NCBI GenBank assembly: GCA_944382845.1
Contig: CALWNN010000044.1
Span: 1 to 52,514 of the forward strand
Source of the DNA: an uncultured Clostridia bacterium
GTDB lineage: Bacteria; Bacillota; Clostridia; Oscillospirales; Ruminococcaceae
Reading direction: 5' to 3'
Length of the DNA stretch: 52,514 bases
Position numbers and translations under genes: made by a program. The notes under the pieces are model-generated. The model was not told where the DNA came from and searched no databases. It saw only the letters and a program-made list of their open reading frames with translations. The first letter of the stretch is position 1. Each line of letters opens with the position of its first letter. Positions 24,839-31,413 of this stretch are shown here, piece after piece.

Positions 24839-25921
24839 ATGACAAGAAAAATTTCTTCTTTGCAGTTTGTCGTAACGATGTTTTTTATGATCGGCATACT
24901 GACAATCACAAGACCCTCCGCAGAAAACACAAATCTTCTTACTGATATTATATCATCTGTCGCGGCTGTTCTTATCGAATGTCTTATTGTTCTTCCTGCC
25001 GTTTTTTATTCTGAAAGATACAATACAAGCGATCCTGTCCGGGGAATATTTGAAACAAACACAGTCGTGGGAAAAATACTCTGCGTTTTTTATGCCGCCT
25101 TTTTCATATATGCCGCAATAAATTCTCTGGGCGCTTTTTCCTTCTTTTTAACGTCAAACTTTCCTGAGCTTTCAAAAAGCTGGGCCGTAATCCTTCTCAT
25201 GTGTGCGGTATCTCTCTATGCGTCCTGCCTTGGAATCGAAGCTCTCACAAGATCCTCTGTTTTTGTGGGTGCGATATTCGCAGCGCTGGTTTTTATCGTC
25301 ACCATAAGCGTTACCGGAGAATACGATGTTGACAATTTACAGCTTATGTTTCCTTTTTCGGAAAATCTCCCCGGGGATATTTTTAAGGAGACGCTTTTAA
25401 AGCTGGGCCGTTCTTCAGAAATATGCGCTCTGCCTTTTCTTATCTGTCATGTTGACAAAAACAAAAAGACTTCTGTTTTTTATTTTTTAGCTGTAAAGCT
25501 TGGGTTTACAATACTTGTTCTTCTTGCTGTAAAAGCAGTGCTCGGAGGCTATTCACAAAAGATATTCGACCCCTTCTACACTCTTTCCACTTACGCAAGA
25601 ATATCCGTTATTGAAAGATTTGACGCAATATACGGCTTTGTGTGGACCTTGGGAGCTTTTGTCAAGATATCGGTACTTTTTTATCTGGGAGGAATGTTCA
25701 TAGGATATATTTTCCCCGGAATGAAAAACTCTGCGTCTGTTTCTATTGCCACCGCAGTTTCCTTTGCCGTTGCAGTTTTCATTGTGTCAAATAATATGTG
25801 GGACAATGCTTTTCTGCGTTCTGCTCACTGGACGGCAGTGGTTTTTCTGGGAGGTATAGTTCCTTTAGTCGCCCTTCTTCTGAAATCTTTCAAAACAAGA
25901 AAAAGGAGTTTTGATAAATGA
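24839..25921 (+). CDS. gerAB: Spore germination receptor subunit B, permease-like (GerAB family)
   Basis: A 360-residue protein of about ten membrane helices in the amino acid/polyamine/organocation permease fold, beginning SSLQFVVTMFFMIGILTITRPSAEN. The GerAB subunit binds the germinant. The start is uncertain: GTG at 24827 overlaps gerAA (ATGA-like coupling) but touches its ribosome binding site GGAGG; ATG at 24839 is preferred although the spacing is 13 bases. It overlaps gerAC by four bases. Confidence 0.93.
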   Translation: MTRKISSLQFVVTMFFMIGILTITRPSAENTNLLTDIISSVAAVLIECLIVLPAVFYSERYNTSDPVRGIFETNTVVGKILCVFYAAFFIYAAINSLGAFSFFLTSNFPELSKSWAVILLMCAVSLYASCLGIEALTRSSVFVGAIFAALVFIVTISVTGEYDVDNLQLMFPFSENLPGDIFKETLLKLGRSSEICALPFLICHVDKNKKTSVFYFLAVKLGFTILVLLAVKAVLGGYSQKIFDPFYTLSTYARISVIERFDAIYGFVWTLGAFVKISVLFYLGGMFIGYIFPGMKNSASVSIATAVSFAVAVFIVSNNMWDNAFLRSAHWTAVVFLGGIVPLVALLLKSFKTRKRSFDK

Positions 25922-27078
25922 ATTTTACTATTGCAAAAAACATAGGAATAATAGCCGCCGTAGGGGTCTTTCTGATAAGCTCCATATACGCTCCCAGGGT
26001 GAACATTGAGGACAGAGCAATCGTTCACGCAGTGGGAGTTGACAAAGCGGGAGAGGATTACGAGGTTTCTCTTCAGGTCTTTTCCACAACTCAGTCAGGT
26101 TCAAACACTCCCATTGACCCAAGCCAGCCAAACATGAAAGTTATAAGCGCAAAGGGGAAAACCATTTACGAGGGAGTTAAAAACTGCGAACTTATTTTAG
26201 GAAGCGACGCATTTATCGGTCACAACAAGCTTATCCTTTTCGGAAGCTCTCTTTACAGCGAAGAGCTTGACAGCCTCCTTGACTGGTTTCGCAGAGAAAA
26301 CGAAAATTATCTGGGAGTAGCGGTAGCTTATGCCGAAAACACCGCAAAAGAGATACTTGAAGCTCCTTTGACAGAGGGAGCGATGGCTGCTGAAAATCTG
26401 GAGGGGGTAATAAAATACGCTGTAGACTCCGGTACAACTGTAAAAAGCGATCTTCTCACTCTTATAAACGATCTTTCTGAGGAAGGCGGGTGCGGGGCGC
26501 TTCCTGTTATTTCTGTTATTGAAGAGAAAAATTCCGAAAGCGGTTCTCAGCAACAGGAGCAGGGTGGCTCTCAGAGCGAACAGCAGTCCGGAAAATACAT
26601 TGAGATCAAAAAAACCGCAATACTAAAAGACAAAAAGGCAGTGGGAGTACTTGATCCTTCTCAGACCGCAGGTATGCTCTGGATTTCGGGAAAAATGAAA
26701 AACTGCACAGTTTCCCTTAAAAGCTCCGACAGCAGTTTCAACGTCAGGCTTGAGAGCAAAAAAACATCCCGAAAAATCAACATCAAGGACGGCAGGGTTG
26801 TATTAAAGGTAAATATTAAAGCAGATCTTCGGTTGATGGAGGACGTGTCTGAAAAAACAAGGTCAGAGGCGGTGGGACTTGCAAGAGAAAGGATAATTTC
26901 CGACTGCAAAAATGCCTCGGAGGCAGTGATTGAAACTTTGAAAGCAGACGGGCTTGGTATCATGAAAGGGCTGAGAGCCTCCTGTCCGGGGTTTTACAAA
27001 CAAAACGTCGGAAATTATGAAAAAATACTTGAACACATGATAATAGAAATTTCGGTACAATCCTCCCTCTCCACCTGA
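25918..27078 (+). CDS. gerAC: Spore germination receptor subunit C (GerAC family) without a lipobox cysteine
   Basis: A 386-residue GerAC-type protein. After an N-terminal helix (about 5-24) comes IEDRAIVHAVGVDKAGEDYEVSLQVFSTT, the start of the family's first domain; the C-terminal domain is at about 215-386. A Gln/Ser-rich linker (SESGSQQQEQGGSQSEQQSG, about 199-218) separates the two halves. Typical GerAC proteins are lipoproteins with a CWD-type motif just before this point; here the equivalent residues are SIYAPRVN and there is no Cys in the first 60 residues, so the protein is probably held by an uncleaved membrane helix. ATG with AAGGAG; overlaps gerAB by four bases. A family B array begins four bases after the stop. 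Confidence 0.9.
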   Translation: MNFTIAKNIGIIAAVGVFLISSIYAPRVNIEDRAIVHAVGVDKAGEDYEVSLQVFSTTQSGSNTPIDPSQPNMKVISAKGKTIYEGVKNCELILGSDAFIGHNKLILFGSSLYSEELDSLLDWFRRENENYLGVAVAYAENTAKEILEAPLTEGAMAAENLEGVIKYAVDSGTTVKSDLLTLINDLSEEGGCGALPVISVIEEKNSESGSQQQEQGGSQSEQQSGKYIEIKKTAILKDKKAVGVLDPSQTAGMLWISGKMKNCTVSLKSSDSSFNVRLESKKTSRKINIKDGRVVLKVNIKADLRLMEDVSEKTRSEAVGLARERIISDCKNASEAVIETLKADGLGIMKGLRASCPGFYKQNVGNYEKILEHMIIEISVQSSLST

Positions 27079-27082
27079 CCGG

Positions 27083-27313
27083 GCAGGAATGTTCCTGCAC
27101 CCTTTTCGCCGAACCTTGATAAAAATCCTGCCTTCGCACCGAAAATTCCAGACCGATAAAGTTTAAAACTTTGACAAATCGGCAGGAAAGTTCCTGCACC
27201 CTTTTCGCCCAACTTGGATAAAATCCTGCCTTTGCACCGAAAATTCCAGACCGATAAAGTTTAAAACTTTGACAAATCGGCAGGAAAGTTCCTGCACCCT
27301 TTTCGCCGAACTT
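27083..27313 (+). repeat. Family B array, three copies after gerAC
   Basis: Palindrome cores GCAGGAA(T/A)GTTCCTGC start at 27083, 27182 and 27280 (99 and 98 base spacing). Each is followed by ACCCTTTTCGCC. The intervening tails, with TTTGCACCGAAAATTCCAG and TAAAGTTTAAAACTTTG, are nearly identical; the third copy is cut short. The array starts four bases after the gerAC stop codon and precedes the operon terminator. Confidence 0.9.
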
Positions 27314-27344
27314 TTATAAGGTTTTATTTTGTGCCAACGGGCAA

Positions 27345-27383
27345 AAAAGCAGGTCTTGACACAACGGACAAGACCTGCTTTTT
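27345..27383. terminator. Bidirectional terminator between gerA operon and SGNH esterase
   Basis: AAAAGCAGGTCTTG (27345-27358) pairs with CAAGACCTGCTTTT (27369-27382), with A/T runs on both sides, so it can work on both strands. Confidence 0.85.
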
Positions 27384-27418
27384 AAAAATCGGAGCAATGC
27401 CGATTAAACTTGGTTATA
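27381..27418 (-). repeat. Family A mini-copy after the SGNH esterase gene
   Basis: A 38-base internally deleted copy. In the minus direction it begins TATAACCAAG, identical to the starts of A1 and A3, and ends near TTTAAA. The core keeps only AATCGG/CCGATT with a seven-base loop. It lies 13 bases after the stop codon of the esterase gene and merges with the terminator. Confidence 0.6.
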
Positions 27419-27431
27419 AACCGCTTACGGC

Positions 27432-28508
27432 TTATTCATTCCAGATACGGTCGCCAAGGGAGCTTATAAACGCCGTAAGCTCCTCAGCCATTTCATACTG
27501 TTCGGGTATTCTCGGATGTCCCGGAGTAGCGCAACCGTTTCTTGTGTACATAAAGTGGTATATCATGTCAGATGGAACAAGACCGTCCGCAACAAGCTCG
27601 TTTTTTATCTCCTCAATAGCATTGTCACGGTCAGGATCGTGCATAAGCACCGTCGTCACAAGAATAAACACAGGCTTGTTTTTGTGGCGGCTTCTTATGT
27701 CGAGCAAGATCTCCTTGTAACGCTTTTTCCATCTTGCCCTGTACTCCGGATCGGATATCTCAAAATCCTCATGCCCCTCGTGATGATTGTCGTTCTGACC
27801 AAAGGCAAATATAACTACATTGGGCGTAAACCGAGAAAAATCCCACTGTGAATATGTTCCTTCGGGGAAATAACAAAGCTTGTCGTATGAGGTTTCAATT
27901 CCGATAAAGTCAGGAGCGTGATAATATCCGCTTCCGTCAAAAAGGGCAATTCCTCCCTGTGCGTTGTTGTGAAGCTCAGCCCCTAAATTTCTTGCGGTTA
28001 TCGAGGCGTATGAATACCATGAGTTGTCGAAAATCCCATCGTTGTTATCAGGGTCGCACTGACCGACATGGTCTATCGCTTCAACAACAGCCCCTGCGGA
28101 AACAGAATCTCCGTAAACCTCCATTTTTCTTTCCGGATGAACAGGAGCAGGAAGAATTTCAGCCTTTCCTTCAATTTCAAAGCCTAAAAATTCATACCAG
28201 TGAGTAGCGTCCTGCCTTTTGTAAAAGGTAACGCAATGGTCTTTGTCCGGGTCAAGATTTTCACAAAGAACAAGCTCGTATTCTCCGTTTTCATTTGCCA
28301 AAGTCACCTTTGAAACAGCCCCGTCGCATACAACTCCCACTTCCATAACATTATAAAAACGGTAATTGCGTATCCTTGCCTTTACAGCCGTTCCTTTAAA
28401 TTTCATGCGGACAAAGCTTGCGGCATAGTAGAATTTCGGTGCGTCGGGAGATGAAAAATCGATTCTTCCCGAATAATATAAATTTTTGTCAGACGGTTTT
28501 ATAAACAT
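27432..28508 (-). CDS. SGNH/GDSL carbohydrate esterase, CE2-like
   Basis: A 358-residue protein with no signal peptide. The N-terminal part (about 1-118) looks like the beta-sandwich domain of CE2 acetyl esterases; the SGNH hydrolase domain follows with the nucleophile S135 in GDSVSAG, the Asn block FGQNDNHHEG, and a late GHPRIPEQYEMA that supplies the catalytic His. CE2 enzymes remove acetyl groups from xylan or glucomannan oligosaccharides. A cytoplasmic location suggests it acts on imported oligosaccharides. The start is ATG at 28508 with GGAGG 9-10 bases upstream; the frame is open to 28571. It is divergent from a secreted SGNH esterase. Confidence 0.82.
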   Translation of the reverse strand: MFIKPSDKNLYYSGRIDFSSPDAPKFYYAASFVRMKFKGTAVKARIRNYRFYNVMEVGVVCDGAVSKVTLANENGEYELVLCENLDPDKDHCVTFYKRQDATHWYEFLGFEIEGKAEILPAPVHPERKMEVYGDSVSAGAVVEAIDHVGQCDPDNNDGIFDNSWYSYASITARNLGAELHNNAQGGIALFDGSGYYHAPDFIGIETSYDKLCYFPEGTYSQWDFSRFTPNVVIFAFGQNDNHHEGHEDFEISDPEYRARWKKRYKEILLDIRSRHKNKPVFILVTTVLMHDPDRDNAIEEIKNELVADGLVPSDMIYHFMYTRNGCATPGHPRIPEQYEMAEELTAFISSLGDRIWNE

Positions 28509-28543
28509 AAAATAATTCCTCCGTATGTTAGGTTGTTGTATTA

Positions 28544-28571
28544 ATTTTAACACGAAAAAGAAACTTGTCAA
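28544..28571 (-). promoter_or_regulatory. Promoter of the CE2-like esterase gene
   Basis: Minus strand TTGACA (28566-28571), 16 bases, TAAAAT (28544-28549), about 35 bases upstream of the start. Confidence 0.65.
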
Positions 28572-28610
28572 GAGAAAATGCCAAAAAGATAAAACTTTTT
28601 AAAAAAGCAC

Positions 28611-28639
28611 TTGAAAAAACGACGGATTAATTATATAAT
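28611..28639 (+). promoter_or_regulatory. Promoter of the secreted SGNH esterase gene
   Basis: TTGAAA (28611-28616), 17 bases, TATAAT (28634-28639), about 40 bases upstream of the start. Divergent from the preceding promoter, only 39 bases away, so one regulator could serve both. Confidence 0.75.
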
Positions 28640-28680
28640 ATAAGTTGTAAAAATAAATTAAGCGAAACGAGGTAAAAATT

Positions 28681-29982
28681 ATGCTGATGAAAATTTTTGC
28701 GGCGGCAGTTGCTCTCGCCATGTGCGTAACCTGCCTTACTGCCTGCGGCAACTCTGATTCTACATCTGATTCAACATCGGGAAGCTCTCCGGATTCCTCT
28801 TCATCCGCTCCTGCCGATACAAGCAGCACGGACAGCAGCGATGAAACAACTCCTCCGGTTTCTTCGGAGCCTATCGACATCAAGGAAGGAGCGACAGAAG
28901 CTATGCTTGAACGTTCTGTTTTAAGCAAGGGAGATACATCAAGACTTGCTTCAAAGATCAAATATGCTCTTGACAATCCTAAAGAGCTTACCACAATCAC
29001 ATTCCTTGGCGACTCTATCACTGCCGGTTCCTCCGCAAGCCAGGGACTCAACCAGTACACCCAGCAGTTCAAGACATGGTGGGAGGAAAACGTAAGCGTG
29101 TATGTAACGGTGAACAATGCGGGAATCGGCGCTACCGATTCTTATCTCGGAGTACACAGAGTGCAAAGAGATGTTCTTGATGGAAATCCGGACATTATCT
29201 TTATCGAGTTCATAAACGACCTTGACGACGACTTCTACAAGTCTACAATGGACAGCCTTATAAGAAAATGCCTTTCAGCGGAAAACGATCCTGCCGTAAT
29301 ACTTATTGAAATGACTATGGAGGACGGAACTTGTCCTCAGAACGTTCACTCTGAGATAGCTGAAGCTTATGGAGTTCCTGTTATTTCATATCATGACGCA
29401 GTTCTTCCCGAAGTTCAGGCGGGAAACATTATCTGGAGCGACATTTCTCCTGACAACATCCATCCAAACGACGACGGTCATGTTCTTCTCGGACAGCTTG
29501 TTTCCCACTTTGTTGGACTTGTAAAGGACAATCTTGAAAACGAAAGCACAGAGATTGAGGAATTTACCGCTGAATCTCCCACAGGCGACAGATATGCAAA
29601 CGCAACTCTTGCAAACCGTGACAGCGAGGAAATAAATGTCACTGACGAAGGAAACTTTACAGAAGCTGTAAACTTCCAGACATATTTCACAAACGGTTGG
29701 GGAACAGCTACAGGCGGTTCGATGACCTTTGAAGTTGAAGCCAAGAACATAGGACTTGTTTACAACAAGGCAGTTAGCAAGAAGTATGGAATTGCCAAGA
29801 TCACTGTTGACGGTGAAGAAGTGGCACAGATCGACGCAGACTTTACAGGCGGTTGGGGCTCATATGCCTGCTCGCAGGAGGTTTACAGATCCGAAGAGAC
29901 AGCTAAGCACACTGTTACCATTGAGATAGTAAACGGTGATGAAAAGCCCTACTTCCAGATCTACAGCCTTCTCATTTCTTGA
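28681..29982 (+). CDS. Secreted SGNH-hydrolase lipoprotein, probable carbohydrate esterase
   Basis: A 433-residue lipoprotein. Signal peptide with lipobox LTAC (C22), then a 35-residue Ser/Asp/Thr/Pro-rich linker. The SGNH domain (about 100-285) has nucleophile S112 in FLGDSITAG, the Gly/Asn block NNAGIGATDS, IEFINDLDDD, and the catalytic pair in DNIHPNDDGH. The C-terminal domain (about 300-433) is a beta-rich module similar to the sandwich seen before SGNH domains in related esterases. Likely it deacetylates plant polysaccharide at the cell surface. ATG at 28681 with GAGG 8-9 bases upstream. Own promoter and terminator. Confidence 0.85.
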   Translation: MLMKIFAAAVALAMCVTCLTACGNSDSTSDSTSGSSPDSSSSAPADTSSTDSSDETTPPVSSEPIDIKEGATEAMLERSVLSKGDTSRLASKIKYALDNPKELTTITFLGDSITAGSSASQGLNQYTQQFKTWWEENVSVYVTVNNAGIGATDSYLGVHRVQRDVLDGNPDIIFIEFINDLDDDFYKSTMDSLIRKCLSAENDPAVILIEMTMEDGTCPQNVHSEIAEAYGVPVISYHDAVLPEVQAGNIIWSDISPDNIHPNDDGHVLLGQLVSHFVGLVKDNLENESTEIEEFTAESPTGDRYANATLANRDSEEINVTDEGNFTEAVNFQTYFTNGWGTATGGSMTFEVEAKNIGLVYNKAVSKKYGIAKITVDGEEVAQIDADFTGGWGSYACSQEVYRSEETAKHTVTIEIVNGDEKPYFQIYSLLIS

Positions 29983-30004
29983 TCTTAATATTATTTAAAG
30001 TAAA

Positions 30005-30041
30005 AATCCTCCCTTGGGACAATCCCATGGGAGGATTTTTT
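30005..30041 (+). terminator. Terminator of the secreted esterase gene
   Basis: AATCCTCCC (30005-30013) pairs with GGGAGGATT (30029-30037), then TTTT. Confidence 0.85.
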
Positions 30042-30091
30042 AATTCGTCATTAACAATTACAATTCATTGTTCAGCGTTTGGTACTCAAAG

Positions 30092-30180
30092 GTTATAACC
30101 CCTACTGAAAGACTGAACGGAACCTGCCTTACAGGAGGAAGACCCGCCGAATACGCAGGGGGACATCGGCGACTTGGTTA
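30092..30180 (-). repeat. Family A element A3, partial, directly after the dehydratase gene
   Basis: Minus direction: TAACCAAGTCGCCGATGTCC follows the stop codon of the 410-residue gene without a gap. It continues through the GCCGAATA-type hairpin region and TTCAGTCTTTCAGT, shared with A2 and A4, to about GGTTATAACC at 30092. The TTTAAA end is not seen, so the copy is truncated. It is in sense orientation but in a 3' region, unlike A2 and A4-A6. Confidence 0.65.
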
Positions 30181-31413
30181 TCACACCCTTGCGTTTGCAA
30201 GCATAAGCTTTATGCGGTTTTCCTGATTTACCTTTGTCGCTCCCGGGTCGTAGTCAATGGCGACAATGTTCGCTTCAGGATAAGCCTGCTTTATAACTCT
30301 TGACATTCCCTTTGCAACAATATGATTCGGCAGACAGCCAAAGGGCTGAGTGCAGATGATGTTTTCCGTTCCCGTTTCTGCAAGAGCCGCCATTTCAGCG
30401 GTTATAAGCCAGCCCTCGCCCATTTTCACGCCCTGATTGATGTACTTGTCCGCACATTTCCTTAAATGTTCAAAGTCATGAGGAGGCGTAAAAACTCCGT
30501 GTTCCTTTATAATTTTTATCTGCTTTTTCTGAAACTTGTAAAGCACGTCGTATCCGATGGAATAACCTAAAGTCAGCTTTGTTTTCTTGTCGTAAAGAGA
30601 AGCGTCGTTTACAACGTTAATTGCACAGTACAGCACAAAATCCATAAGCCCCGGAACATTAGGCTCGCACCCCTCTGAAATGAGAAACTCGTTCAGGTCG
30701 TTGTTTGCAAGAGGGGAGTATTTAACGTAGATTTCTCCCACTATGCCTACCTTGGGCTTTTTCACGTCCGAACGCTCAATAGAAGCAAAATCGTCAAGTA
30801 TTGCCCTGTAATGAGCAGTGGTGTTTGTAAACTTGTTTTTCTCAAAAAGCTTTGCAAGCCTGTTCTGCCACTTGTCTAACATCTTGTCAGTATCGCCCTT
30901 GTTTATCTCGTAGGGTCTGCACTGATTGTAAAGAAGCATTAACAGGTCGCCGTACATTACAGCATATACAAGCTTTATCATCATGGGAACAGTAAGCCTG
31001 AATGCGGGATTTTTCTCAAGCCCGCTGAAATTAAGGGAAATTACAGGCACCTGAGGAAACTGTGAGGATATGGCTTTTCTTATAAGGTGAATGTAATTTG
31101 ACGCTCTGCATCCGCCCCCTGTCTGGGACATAAGAAGCGCAGTTTTGTTTACGTCGTACTTTCCGCTTTTAAGAGCGTCCATAAACTGCCCGATAACCAG
31201 AAGAGCAGGATAACAGGTATCGTTGTGGGTGTTTTTAAGCCCCTCGTCAACTACCCTCTGACCTCTGTTCTGCAAAAGCTCCATTTTATAGCCATAGGTC
31301 CTTAAAATGTTGATTATAAGCTTGAAATGAATAGGAAGCATATCCGGCACAAGTATGGTGTAGTCCTTTTTCATTTCTTCGGTAAAAATCGTCTTTTTAA
31401 CTCTCTCAGACAT
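30181..31413 (-). CDS. Acyl-CoA dehydratase activase-related protein, C-terminal half (HgdB/DUF2229-like)
   Basis: A 410-residue soluble protein matching the C-terminal part of the very large 2-hydroxyacyl-CoA dehydratase activase-like proteins common in Clostridia. Visible Cys motifs that may hold Fe-S clusters: NTHNDTCYPALLVIGQ, MSQTGGGCRASNYI and CTQPFGCLPNHIVAKGM. Its ATG overlaps the end of the 1,000-residue partner by eight bases with a GAGG site just upstream, so the two halves are made together as separate chains. Such systems use ATP to deliver low-potential electrons to Fe-S proteins; the acceptor here is unknown. Element A3 starts immediately after its stop codon. Confidence 0.8.
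   Translation of the reverse strand: MSERVKKTIFTEEMKKDYTILVPDMLPIHFKLIINILRTYGYKMELLQNRGQRVVDEGLKNTHNDTCYPALLVIGQFMDALKSGKYDVNKTALLMSQTGGGCRASNYIHLIRKAISSQFPQVPVISLNFSGLEKNPAFRLTVPMMIKLVYAVMYGDLLMLLYNQCRPYEINKGDTDKMLDKWQNRLAKLFEKNKFTNTTAHYRAILDDFASIERSDVKKPKVGIVGEIYVKYSPLANNDLNEFLISEGCEPNVPGLMDFVLYCAINVVNDASLYDKKTKLTLGYSIGYDVLYKFQKKQIKIIKEHGVFTPPHDFEHLRKCADKYINQGVKMGEGWLITAEMAALAETGTENIICTQPFGCLPNHIVAKGMSRVIKQAYPEANIVAIDYDPGATKVNQENRIKLMLANARV

Noticed and set aside
27083-27313. Regularly spaced palindromes as a CRISPR array
   Set aside because: The segments between the palindromes are nearly identical to each other, unlike spacers, there are only three units and no cas genes are present.
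31406-31413. Frameshift joining the two dehydratase activase genes
   Set aside because: The second gene has its own ATG and ribosome binding site at the overlap, and both ends are complete, so a natural split is more likely.
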